From Chlorella sorokiniana (Eukaryota; Chlorophyta; Trebouxiophyceae; Chlorellales; Chlorellaceae), in NCBI GenBank assembly GCA_025917655.1, contig CP084613.1:992001-1056000 (forward strand): 64,000 bases of DNA, in the 5' to 3' direction. Each line of letters opens with the position of its first letter. Position 1 is the stretch's first letter. Of this stretch, positions 42,933 through 53,926 are shown one piece after another. The notes under the pieces were generated by a model. It searched no databases. It was not told where the DNA came from and worked only from the letters and a program-made list of their open reading frames with translations. A program made the translations under genes and the position numbers.

Positions 42933-44105
42933 GAGACCCAAAGGACGCTGCCATACGCGGGGCCGCATCCACTTGCCACGCAGAGGGGCATCAACCCCCT
43001 GACAGCATCACATGCACCAACGAGCCGCCCCAGGCGTGGTGATTGCGTGGTGGGTCCAAGGTGCCTACCCCCTCTACAATTGCGCTGCCCCCACATCGCT
43101 TGCCGCTTGTCCGCATCCCTCCACATTCACCAGGCCAGCACACCATGCTGCAGAGCTGCCAAGACTAGCGCAAGCCACCGCACGCTGGCTGCTTTATCAC
43201 TTGCAACAGCCCAGATCGCTTGGAGGTCGTGTTCATATGTTCCTCACTGGCGGCAATAGGTGCAGCCGCAGCAACAACCGAATCTTATCACGGCTCACCT
43301 CAGCTGCTAAGCGCAGCGCTGTCCTACCTCGGCTATCACTACCTTGGCTCGTTGTAATTGCTGGGCTGGGATGAGCAGCGCTGCGCCGGCCTGACTGATT
43401 TGCAACAGTGGATGTTCCACCTACAACTGCACACGGTGGCGGCGGGGTCGTGCAGGTGCCGGCGGGGTGACCTTGGCTGCGGTGCAATTTACGTTCCCGT
43501 TGAAGTCGTTGATGGCAACTTGAACCCCAGTGAGCCGCTGCAAGCTTCGGTGTGGCATGGACGAGCCAAGGCCTGCAGAGCGTCAACGACGAAAGAATAC
43601 AAAATTTTGGCGCAATAATTGGCAATGGCACCGGTCTTCAGCCCCCGCCCAGAGCATCCAAAGGGCTCCCGCGCTGCCGCCAGTTTTGCTGGTCTGGCAA
43701 GCAATCCCTGTACCTGCATCACCAAAGGTCGCATCGAGTAAAGGTACTGTTCTGCTTCCCTACGCAAAAATCTTGCAGCCGATGGAAGGCAAACACTCGA
43801 ACGCATGCTGAAAGTTCCTGGCTGAGCCGCCCAGGTGCTGCCAATCGACCGGTGTGCGGCGTGCCTGGCGTCCTGCGTGGTGGCGAAAATGCCCCCTGCT
43901 TCTATAAGGTAGGGCCTGGTCAAGCATGGCCACCTTTTTGCAGAGCATCTCATCACGTCACAGCGCTTGCTTGCCTTCTGCATTACAGGTCGGCCACGAG
44001 CGCATGAGCGCTGCCGTCATATGAACTTCCCAATTGGGAAGTTTGCCAGTTGCAACTTGCAAGCGCATGGAGATGAAACACAGATCTGGAACAGAAAAAT
44101 CATGT
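42926..44105. other. intergenic region right of the inverted repeat
   Basis: Mixed composition, lower in GC than the genes. One ATG frame of 120 codons (43012-43374) lacks any family signature or codon bias, and I do not call it. The last 120 bases are the 3' UTR of the acidic-tail gene. Confidence 0.4.
43983..43987 (-). terminator. TGTAA poly(A) signal (minus strand) of the acidic-tail gene
   Basis: TTACA on the plus strand, 119 bases beyond the minus-strand stop at 44106. Confidence 0.55.
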
Positions 44106-45965
44106 CTAGTACTGCTCGCCATCATCGCCATCGTCCTCCTCTTCCTGCTCCTCTCCATCCTCCTCCTCCTCGTAATCAGGCTCCTCTCCATCCTCCTCCT
44201 CCTCCTCATAATCAGCCTCTCCCCCCGCCCTCCTCCTCCTCCTCATAATCAGCCTCCTCCCCATCCTCCTCCTCCTCCTCCCTCACAATCCTCCTCATCA
44301 GCCTCCTCCCCGCCCTCCTCATCATCATCATCATAATCAGCCTCCTCCCCATCCTCCTCCTCCTCCTCAGCCTCCTCCCCATCCTCCTCCTCGCCCCCGG
44401 TCTCCTCCTCAATCTCACCGTTAATGTCGCTGTTCTCCCCATCGATGTCATCCACGCCTGGCTCCTCGTTATCATCAAGCTCCTCCCCAGTTCCGCCGCC
44501 GTCGTCCGATCCGCAACAACCGCCGCAATCGTCATCGGTGTCGTCGCCATTATCTGTCTTTTCAGCCTCCTTCAGCTGCTCCTCCGTCTCTGCTAGCTTC
44601 TCTCGCGTTTCTGCCAGCTCATCCTGTGTCTCCCCCAAAGAATCCAACGCCTTGCCCCATCCACCTAATGCCTTGCCCCATCCGTCCAATGCCTTGTCCT
44701 CGCCTTCCTGCGCATCCTCCAGCGCCCTATCGGCCTCCTTGTCTGCCTTGTCTTCAGCCTCAGACGGCTTGTGTTCCTCCTTCTCCTCCTTTTCCTCCTT
44801 GTCTGTCCCCTCCTTCTCCTCCTTGTCTGTCCCCTCCTTCTCCTCCTTTGGTTCCTTGTCGCGAGCTGTTGGACTTTCCTTCTCCAAGCTGCTCTTGCCA
44901 CCAGACTTGCTTGCAACAGCTTTTTCTTTCCTGCGAGAAGTGAAGGATGTGGAAAGACATCTGGTATGCCCAAAAAGCACAACAAAGTAAACACCGAGGC
45001 CACGCCAACCACTATGCAACCCAACAAATCAACGCCCGCCTCACCCTTCTGCAACCTTGCTAGGCGCCTTGCTGGGCGCCTTGTTGGGCGGAGCCTTGCC
45101 AGTCGGCTTGCTCGGTGCCTTGCTCGGTGCCTTGCTGAGCGCCGCCTTGCCAGTTGCAACCGCCTTGCTGAGCGCCTCCTTGCCAGTTGCAACCGCCTTG
45201 CTGAGCGCCGCCTTGCTAGGCGCAGGTTTGTCAGCCGGCTTGCTGGGTGCCGCTTTGCTGGGCGCTGGCTTGTTGGGCACAGCCTTACTGGGCGCCGCCT
45301 TGCCAGCGGGCTTGCCAGGCGCCTTGTCGAAGCTGGCGCCAAAGAGGGGCTGCCCTCGCACCCGGCATTGCAGCAGCAACCGCCGCCGCCGCCGCCGCCG
45401 CTGGGGCTGCCGCCGCACCTGCTGCCACGGCTGTAGTGTGCACAGTCACCGGGGCAGCGGTGGACATGTGGATGACTGGGGTGGAGGGTGCTGCCGCCGC
45501 ATACACGGCCTGCTGCACGGGCCGCTGGCCGTAGGCAGCTATTGGCGCGCTGTAGGCTGGCGCCAAGGCTGGCTGCCCGCGCGCCGGAGCAGGCATTGAA
45601 GCAACTGGGTAGCCAGGTGGTGGGGGCCGTAGATGAAGGGCGCGCTGGCGGCCTGTCCCATCATGGGCACGCGGGTCCCGCCTGGCTGCCAGCCCATGCC
45701 AGGCCCTCCCATGCCCATCATGGGGGCAGTGTGCACCACGTTGGGGGCAGGGCTGGCGAGACGCCATACATGCCGCCAAGCATGCCGCCCGGCATGGCGC
45801 CCGGCATCAGCGCTGCGCCGCTCTGGCCCCAGTTGAGGCTGTGCTGGTGGGCCATCATGGCGGCGGCCCGCTGCTGCTGCCCCTGCTGGGCCATCATGGC
45901 GGCCACCTGCTGCTGCTGGGCCATCATGGCAGCCTGGTGCTGGTGCTGGGCCAGCATGGCAGCCA

Positions 45966-46012
<47 letters not shown>

Positions 46013-46729
46013 GCCGTCGGAGGGGCCGCCGCCACCCCCGCCTGCTGCATGAAGGCTGGCACAGTTCCCACGCCGCCCTGTGCAGCACCGGCTGCCGGCT
46101 TCATGAAGTCTGGAACCTGCGTCTGCGGCTTCATGAAGTCCGGTGGGGAGGCTTGCGCGGGCTGCATCCAGGCCGGCATGCCGCCGCCGCTGGCAGCTTG
46201 GCCAATGGACGCGCAAGCATCCCGGCCTCGGCAACCGCGGTTGCGATTGCCAGGGAGCAGGGTTGCCCGCTGCCTTGGGCGCTGCCGCGCCTTTGGCCGC
46301 TGCGGCGGGCTTCTTGGCCAACGTTGAGGGCTGAGCGCTGCTGGCGGGGGACGGGCGCTGTTGCTTGAGGGCACCTTCTTGGGTGCTGCCGCTGTGCCGC
46401 CGCCAGCGGCTGGCTTCTTCGCGGTACCAGCACCATTCTGCCCTGCTGGAGCTTTTGTCTGGGAAGGGGGCCGTACTTTGGAGCCTGAGAAGCAGCAAGA
46501 AGACGAGCAAGAAGGTGGGTCACGGCACAAGGCATGGTAAGCGTCGCTTCAAGTGGGGTTAAGTGGACGTGCAAGGGTGAGGGCGTGCCCGCACGGCAGC
46601 AGGTGAAGGGGCCAGCATGGCGGACACATGCAACAGCGGCTGCCCCGCAGCCTCACCAGACACACCAGTGGAAGAGGGAGGCTTGTCCTGAAGCGCGTCA
46701 CGAGCGACAGGAGCAGCCGAGGAAGTCAT
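44106..46729 (-). CDS. low-complexity protein: Met/Gln-rich, Lys/Ala/Pro-rich, acidic tail
   Basis: Unknown function. ATG at 46729 (MTSSAAPVARDALQDKPPSS), donor near 46656, next exon from 46484. Zones in order: basic Lys/Ala (GAGTAKKPAAGGGTAAAPKK); repeats of PDFMKP; a run of 15 Gln (45967-46011) among MMAQQQQ units; Met/Gly/Pro-rich sequence (TAPMMGMGGPGMGWQPGG); an Ala/Val stretch; a histone H1-like zone of APSKA and AVATGK repeats (45.34-45.05 kb). A GTGAGG donor near 45043 joins in phase to an acidic exon starting at about 44939 (KEKAVASKSGG), which ends in repeats like EEEEDGEEADY and in DDGDDGEQY. Several frame slips occur at C runs and in the acidic repeats; the zones agree in style across them, so I treat them as sequence errors. 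Possibly nuclear; a condensate or chromatin role is only a guess. Confidence 0.6.
45967..46011 (-). repeat. (CAG)15 polyglutamine tract
   Basis: Fifteen uninterrupted CTG units on the plus strand, read as Gln on the coding strand. Likely length-variable. Confidence 0.97.
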
Positions 46730-47565
46730 GGCAGGAGCGGGTGACGGGAATGGCGGCGGACCGCTGCCAGCAGGAGTGCTGGCGCCGCAACCCTGCAGAT
46801 TGGCGGGGTGGCACCGCCCGATCAGTGCATCTTGGGGCATCAATTGCTTGCACAGTGGGCGCAGATCCGCCCTGAAGCAGCCCTCTGAAACCGGCCGATG
46901 GCAACCGAAGACCTGTAGTGGCTTGCCGCAAGCCGGCGGAACCCGCCACACCTCCCCATTAGCTCACCATGATTCCTTGCGCTTGAATGAACAACTGGGG
47001 GCGCCTGGCGAACGCGTAAGCCTTTCACAGAGTGAAGGGGCGAATGAGCCGGGTCTCGCATGCGCCGGCTTTTCGACACATGACCGTGCGAACAACCGGA
47101 TTTCACCAATTCAGCCCTGTGAAAACCCGAATTGACAGTGCAACGGCCCTGCAAGGGCTGCAAAAGTCGTCCCCACTCACCCCGCCATCACCTGCCCCAC
47201 CTGAGCAGACGACAGGCTTGCAGGCTTTAAAGCCGACAGTTGTGCAACACACAAAACCCACCCGCAAACATGGTGGGTGCCGGCGTGGGGAGGGTGGCCA
47301 CTCGAGGTTGCCGTCCCTCCCCCGGTCGCCTTCTGCCCATTGCACAGTATGTTTGCGCCATGTTTGCTTATTATGCTCGGTGACGCTGCTGGGAAGAGCG
47401 CAGACCCACTTCCGACTTCTCTGGTGCCAGTCAGTGACGTCGACGCCGCTGCCGCCAGCTGCCGATCCCGCATCGCCCTGCCAGCATTGCCGCTGTTGGC
47501 TGTTGATCCTTCCTTGCCCGTCCTTGCCGCAGGGCTGCTGCTACTCTGAGCCTGTGGACCCTGCA
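46730..47565. promoter_or_regulatory. divergent intergenic region between two Met/Gln-rich genes
   Basis: About 835 bases between outward ATGs (46729 minus, 47566 plus). No exon signature. Both promoters presumably lie here. Confidence 0.4.
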
Positions 47566-49971
47566 ATGGAGCGCTTCAAGCGTGCATCCAATTATAAGCA
47601 GAAGTCTCAGAGTGGGTCGCGGCAGCCATGAATCCTCCCTCTTGCCCAGCCTGCTCCTGCATTTTCCCCAACGGAAGCACTGTGTCGCTGGCCGGCTGGA
47701 GTGCTGGAGGGCTTGCTCATGGGCGGCTGTAGTGCGCTACCTGGCCGGCACTGCGCTGGGGGTAAGCGCGATGTGCCGGGTCCCCCGCACCGAGGCGCCC
47801 TGCTACCCCCATCGCCATGCCCGCGCCCACAGTCATTCTAGAGATCGGGTCGCGCCAGGAGAAGGCACGCCACTTCGTGTCAGCTATAGGCTCCTACTCT
47901 ACCTACATCCGCTGCATGGCCGTGCACTGCTTCAAGGTGCGCGTAGAGTGTTGTGCTCTTGGCGGGTGCCCATGCGGCGGCGGGGGGGGCCCACAGCGCT
48001 GTTTATGGGGCCGGCAATTGGTGCTGGGTGCGGTGAGGGTTGCAGCGTTGATGTTGGCGTCGGTGGATGGTGCTGTACGTGGGTGCCTGCACCAGTGGCA
48101 GCGGCGCTGGCAACCTGCTGCCCCCAGCCATCGGCTCTCTCATGCTTGCCCACGACGTGACGCTGGACCTGCTGGGCGCGCCCCTGCCGCACCGTGCCCC
48201 GCAGGAGGCGGATCGCAAGAAGAGGGACGACATGATCAACATGGCACAACATGTAAGCCTCGTGCCCCCACCTGCATGCTTGCCGCCTTCTTGCGGCCAT
48301 CTCGCAGCCATCCAGGGCCAGCCTCTCAACCGTGGGCCTGGCCGCGCTGCTGCGGCGCCGCCATGCCGGGCGCGCCCAACCCACCCACCCCACTCCCGTT
48401 CATATCCCTCCTCTCCACAGTGCCGCACTATCTACAGGCACCGCCTGTCGCTGCGCAACGCGGCCGTCCAACAGTGAGCGGTCGACTTGCTGCCTGCTGC
48501 CTGCTTTTCTCTGCTGCCTTGTACCCCAGAGGCACCGTTCTTGCACCTCCCCCTGCCGACCTGCTCCACCCATCCGCAAGCGCAGGGCCAACTCCCAGTG
48601 CTGCGGGCCCAGCTTTGTGTTCGCCGAGCCCTCGGCGCCCCATGATCGCCCCCTACGAGTGGTCGGCCTGGCTGGAGATGTGCCGCGGCACCGGCGACAT
48701 CGAGGCCGCCCTGAGTGAGCGCTGCCGCCTGCCCAGCCCAGCAGTTGTGCGCTTCTGCACCACGTACAAGGCGCCAATGGAAGCCTGCTCCCATGAACAG
48801 TGCGGGCCCACAGCCGCCCTTGCACTAGGCGCTGCTGGGGGGCTGGGCCAAAGGGCCTCTGGGCTGGCAGGCGCGGGTCAGCTGCACACCGTGTGCCGCC
48901 GTGGCCCACCCTGCTGCGCCGCGCCTGCTGCCCCACCTCCCGCGCAGAGAAGATGGGCCTGATCCGCATCGAGTCCAAGGAGACGGTGGCCATGCGTCTG
49001 GCGGTGAGCCCCTGCAAGCAGGGAGGAAGGGCAGGACGTGCCGTGCCGGGCTTCGCCGCATCTCCCGGCCTCAGCCCTTGCTGCGCGGCCTGCCGACGTG
49101 CAGCGACTGCGTCCTGCCGAGTGCAGCCTCGGCTTTGCCTGCCCCCTCAGCCTGCTCCCGTTCGCCGCTGCCGCCCCTGCAGGAGGCATCCAAGAGCACG
49201 GTGAACGTCGCGCTGAGCAACAACGTGACCAACCAGAACGCGGTCAGCCCCAACATCAACGTGGCGGGCCCCACCACCAACATCTCCGGCCCCAACACCT
49301 CCACCAACATCGCCGCCAACCCCAACATGAACAACTCACCCTCCATGGTCAACGCCCAGGTGACGCCTGGGAAGGGAACGTCGGGAGGCTGCCCAGCAGC
49401 TGCAGGGCCGTGGTGCGGCTGCCCTCTCACAAAACCCTCCCAACCAGGGACGGGCTGCATGCTCTGCCTGCTGAGTCAGCACAGTGCCCTGCTGCTGGCC
49501 ACAACCGGCGCTCATCCGCATGCTGCGCAGACTGGGGAGGGCAACGTGGCCCCCAACAGCGCCGTGGGCGGAGGGCCCATGATGCCCATGATGGGCCCCG
49601 CCGCCAGCGGCGCCTTCAGCCTCGGCGGCGGCAGCTCGCTGGGCAGCGCGGAGCTGGCCGCGGCCATGGCGGCCCAGCAGATGCAGATGGCGCAGCTGGT
49701 GCAGCAGCAGCAGGCGATGCTGGCGGCGCAGCAGCAGCACATGATGGCCATGGCGGCGCAGCAGCAGATGGCGGTGGCGGGCAGCGGGGTCATGCCCCAG
49801 ATGGCGCCCATGTACTACCAGGGGCCGGGCGGCATGGCCATGCCCCAGGCCACCATGCCACAGATGGCGCCCATGATGGCCATGCCTGGCGGCGTGCCGG
49901 TGCCGCCCACACCCGCCCTCGTGCCCGAGGGCTACCCGGCCACTGGTGTGCCGGTGCCCAAGGTCGTGTGA
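47566..49971 (+). CDS. unknown protein with Asn/Thr-rich and Met/Gln-rich C-terminal half
   Basis: I do not recognise the family. Eight exons: 47566-47611, 47833-47936, 48205-48252, 48421-48473, 48586-48714, 48948-49003, 49183-49359 and 49531-49971, about 350 residues. The N-terminal 165 residues look ordered: MERFKRASNYKQKSQ, LEIGSRQEKARHFVSAIGSY, RCMAVHCFK, CCGPSFVFAEPSAP, then APYEWSAWLEMCRGTGDIEA and KKMGLIRIESKETVAMRLA. Then an Asn/Thr/Pro zone (NVTNQNAVSPNINVAGPTTN), and a last exon of Gly/Met then Gln/Met/Ala repeats (QQMQMAQLVQQQQAMLAAQQ). Exon 5 needs one C fewer near 48641 to join its two halves. Its tail resembles that of the divergent neighbour, so the pair may be related or co-functional. 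The only TGTAA I see downstream is at 50269. Confidence 0.62.
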
Positions 49972-50386
49972 CCGCGCAAGGGCTTGAATGAGATCATACG
50001 GAAGCCCCGCCCCGCATGCCGTGCCGCCCCACCCAGAGTGGCAGCGTCAGCACACGGCGCCAAGCAGCACTTCACAGCGCCCCACCCCCGTGCCCTCCTA
50101 GCAGTGCCGTGCGCGACGGCAATAATCTAAGCACAACATGACCCATGCACCTGTACACCTGTGTGATGCCTCAACGAACCTGCTTGCAATATTTGGGCTG
50201 TGAGGGTTCATCCGGCTTTTCCGCAAGAATACCTGGACATTGATGGGGCCAACAAGCTTGGCTGGGCTGTAACCTGACAATGGGCTGTGATTGTTAACAA
50301 TCGCAGCAACGTTGCTGCGAAAGCTGGGCCAGGCAGAAAGGAGAACTGCAAATCCATGGCCGCCAGGATAGAAACAACACGGCGAG
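49972..50386. other. convergent boundary
   Basis: 3' UTR sequence between two convergent genes; TGTAA at 50269 could serve the plus-strand gene. No coding signal that I trust. Confidence 0.4.
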
Positions 50387-51735
50387 TCATTCCTTCTCTT
50401 TGGAGCCAGCTTCCCCTGCACCTCCTTGCCCTGCTGCATCCCGCTGCTGCTGTTGTGGCCGCTGCTGCTGCTGCTGCTGTGGCCCTCGTCGCCTTCCGAG
50501 TCTGAACCGCTGCCATACACCCCAAGCAGGCCGCCCAGGCCGCCGCCGCTGCCGTCGCTGGCCTCCTGCTGCCCGCCCGCGGCCGGCTGGCCCGCCACCT
50601 GTGCCCCGCCCGCCTCTGTGGTGCGCTGGCGCTTGGCAGCGGCGCCGTCGTCGCCCTCGTCCACACTGGCGCCCTCTGTGGTTTGGCCACCTTGCCCCTG
50701 TGCTGCAGGCTTCACACGCACCAGGGGCACCAGCTTCCTCCGCCTGCAGCGGCAGGGGCCGCGCAGGTTGAGCAAGCGCGATGGCCGGACCCCATGCCCT
50801 CGCTTGGGTGGGTGCCACACAGCAAACAGGAGCTCCCCAGAGCCAGCGCGAGTGACAGCGGCAGCCAGAGTGAGCCGATGCGGCTGGCATGACTGCAATG
50901 CCCCGCAGCAGACTCACTTGTCTGCATCTTGCTGCCGCTGCCTTGCTGCTGCCGCCGCCGCCGCTCGCGCTGCTGCCTCCGCCCTGAGCGCCTCCTCCGC
51001 CTCCAGCCGGGCACGCTGCTGGAGGAACTGCAACATTGTGGAGCGAAATCGAGAGTCATCTCGCCAGCCAATGTGCAATGCTGGCACAGCGCTGCGCGCA
51101 ACGCGTCCAGGCAGGCGGGTCCGTACCGCAAGCCGCTCCGTCTCTTCCTGCTCCTGCTCCACAAACCGCCGCTTCTCCTCCTCCTTACGCAGGTACAGCA
51201 TGTCGCCCTTGTCAAAGGCGCCACGTGCAAACAGCCAGCCGCGGACGCCTGCTTGAGCGTCTTGCACCTGCAGGCGTGGGTAATGCACCGCTTGGTGAGC
51301 GGGCAATGGTGACGTGAGGAGCACGGCGACAACAAGCACCGCTCACGTCTTGCACCATCTTCTGATATTCCACATCATTCTCCCCGTCTGGAGCCGTCAT
51401 CTCCTCCACCTTGAAGCGCCCAGGGTCGGGCTTGCGGACGGGAGACCCTGCAAGCAGGCCAAGGCCACCAGGCAGGGAGCGGTGATCGCCGCGGCGGCAG
51501 GGATTGGTGCAGGGGGCGGCGCCATGGGGGCGTTCTCCTCGCCAAAGCTGCAAGTACGTAAACTGGGGGTGCCCAACGAGCGCGCAGGCGAGAAGCCAGC
51601 AGGGCGAGCAGCGGGCATAGAGCCTTACCGCCATCTTCTGGAAAAGTCGTTGTGCCTTCCCCACAAGCTTGAGAATGGATGCAGAGATGGAACAATCTGC
51701 AGCGACTGCGGGTGATAGCGCCTCATGCGAAGCAG
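50387..51735 (-). CDS. unknown coiled-coil protein with basic and Ser/Asp-rich tail
   Basis: I do not recognise the family. Reading from the right: an exon with SASILKLVGKAQRLFQKMA ends at a GTAAGG donor near 51628; its ATG is not located. Next, FGEENAPMAPPPAPIPAAAA, then RKPDPGRFKVEEMTAPDGEN and DVEYQKMVQD. A Glu/Arg coiled coil follows (GDMLYLRKEEEKRRFVEQEQ, then LQFLQQRARLEAEEALRAEA). After a GTGAGT junction near 50918 comes the basic RRKLVPLVRVKP, a Gly/Ala/Gln-rich stretch with AAAKRQRTTE (a possible nuclear signal), and a tail with GLLGVYGSGSDSEGDEGH. The stop could be at 50387 or in another frame further left. The YGSDSE-type ending and basic patches suggest a nuclear, possibly splicing-related protein, but this is inference. 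Confidence 0.5.
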
Positions 51736-52081
51736 TGATGGTCCCCGAAGTTCACAACGGGCTTGGCCCCAAACCGTTGTCCACATCTCGCTTCGTGGGT
51801 ATCTCATCGTCTAAGCCTTTCTGTGCGCCTGTGTAGTGGCAGACCCCATGTGGCCGTGCTAGCGCTGCCCCCTGCTTGCTGGCCCCAGCTTGCACGGTTT
51901 CCCCTCAGGCAGTTTCGCCGTTTTACAGCGAGTCCGCGCAGAACGGACGGGGGCGTGGCCCGCGCCCCGGTCACTTGAGGTGGGGAGCGTTTGCGGACGC
52001 TCTACGCGTGGCAAACAACGCCTGTGCAGGCTCATGCAGCGGGTTGATCACAGGTGTCGCCCGTGTATGGCCTTTGCAGGT

Positions 52082-53926
52082 ATGGACCTGCACGCTCAGG
52101 GTGGCCCTGCCCTACATCAGCTGCAGCCTGGCCAGCCAGCTAGCGATCTGGGCTGGAGCACGCGGGTGGACAAATGCGGGAGCCCAGACGGGGGCGGCTC
52201 GCTGGACACCAGCGCCACCGCCCTTGCCCCTCGCCCTGTTGCACCCAACGCGCCGCCGCTTGCCACTCTCACCGACTCGGCGTCTGCGGGAACGGGCAGC
52301 CCAGGGGACACCCCCACCTCGCTGCAGCACCAACTGCAGGGGCGGCAGCCGTCTGGCAGGGTGCGCCAGCAGCATAAAGGGCGGCGCTGCCCAAGGCGTC
52401 CACCCCGCTGGCGACGCGTCCGCTCGCCGCAGCAAGCGCAAGGGAGACAAAGAGGTGCCGCGACCAGCCCCCAGGAGGCCCCGAACGCTTCCGAGGGAAA
52501 CTGCAAGCAGCGGCTGGGCAGCGCGTGCGCCCCCGCCCTCGCACCGTTGATGCAGCATGGCCAGCCCAGCGGGGCCACCCCACCCGGCTTACACTGGTTT
52601 GATGGCGGCGTCGGCACCTGCAGCGCTGCCGTGCAGCATGGCCCGGTGCTGGAGCTCCCGGCCTGGAAGACTTGGACGATGGTGAGAACAAAGGCGTTGG
52701 GGGCGCGCGGGCGCGCGAGGGTTCCCCGCAAATGGCCACATTGGGGGAAGCTGGGCGCTCTTTTACTACATACCGCGGCCAGCGCGGCCACCCCTGCCCC
52801 TGGCAGCTGCTGTGGCTCTGCGCTGCCAACGTATCCCTCCGCCTGCGTGTCTTCCATCGCAGTTCCCGGGCTGGATGACCTGCTGTCGGGTCTGGCCGAG
52901 GAAGATCCGTTCATGGGCGACCCCTTCGCGCCCGCCCCCACCGCCCTCGCCTCCCCCTGGCAAGCCGCCGACCCGTTTGCCGCGGCAGCGGCCCCCGGCC
53001 CCCGCGCCGCACCAGCTCGGCGTTACCACTCATCACCAGGGGCTCTTCCGCCCCCGCCGCTCAACCCCTCCAGCCTGCGGGCGGCGTCGCCTGCGCCGCT
53101 GCTGGTCCCGCAGCCGCTGATGGACCGGGCAGCCTCTGCCGACACTCGCCGCAGCATGACCAGCCTGGAGCAGCTTCCCCCTCACCCCGTGTTGCCTCTG
53201 CCCCCAGCATCGGCAGGAAGAGCAGCGGCGTGCTCGCCGCACGCAGCGGCCGCCAGGTGGCAGCTGCTGCAGCCGGGCCACCCGGCCGCTCCCGCCGCCC
53301 GTAGGGGTGCGGCGTTCGGCGCAGCAGCAGCGGGCAGCGCAGCGGCCGGACGCTGCAGGCCGCACACCTGATGTGGCAGGCCCTCAGCTCCTCACCTTGG
53401 GCAGCTCTGGCATGGGCCCTGGCGGCACGCTGGGCGGTGGCAGCTCACGTGAGGCTGCCGGCGCCCCCGCATGGAGAGGTGCTGCCGCCGTCGCAGCCGG
53501 CGTCGCCCGACCGCCAGCTGTTCAGTGGCTGTCACGCGACACGTCCCGTACACGCCCCGTGAAGAGAGGTGGGCTGCACATCAGTGGCTGGTGGCGGCGG
53601 GCAGCGTGGCTTGCTGGCGCTTGTCCGCGCGCCTTGGCGCCGTGGTCCCGCTTGCTTACCCTACCGCCTGTTCATGGTGTCCCGCCTCTTAAACCCCTTC
53701 CTTCTCCCCCCACCCCTTGCCACGCGCAGCTGCTGCAGCTGGCAAGCCGCCCAGGCCGCCCATTGCCGCATCACAGCAGAGCCTGTCTGCAGCTGCTGCC
53801 CTGGTGGCCAGGGCCGTGGCGGCGGCGCCATCCGCCCCTGCCGCCCGCGAGCTGCAGGGAGGCGCCGACTTGCGCCTCCTCCAGTGCGTCTTTGGCGCCC
53901 ACTTCCCTGAGCGCTGGCGCTGGTAG
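52082..53926 (+). CDS. unknown Pro/Ala-rich protein with DPF motifs
   Basis: Function unknown. ATG at 52082 (MDLHAQGGPALHQLQPGQPA) opens a Ser/Thr/Pro-rich exon; frames change near 52370 before a basic stretch (RRSKRKGDKEVPRPAPRRPR). An exon ending in APGLEDLDDG (donor at 52681) joins in phase to VPGLDDLLSGLAEEDPFMGD (acceptor 52861). That part has two DPF tripeptides and a third in ADPFAA, which in animal and plant endocytic adaptors bind the AP-2 alpha ear; PGLDDLL resembles clathrin-box-like acidic motifs. The last exon (about 53731-53926) is Ala-rich and ends LLQCVFGAHFPERWRW. No ENTH, ANTH or J domain was found in what I could read. A clathrin-related role is inference from the short motifs only. 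Confidence 0.42.

Noticed and set aside
43012-43374. 120-codon ATG frame right of the inverted repeat
   Set aside because: No conserved motif, no splice or poly(A) context, composition near background.
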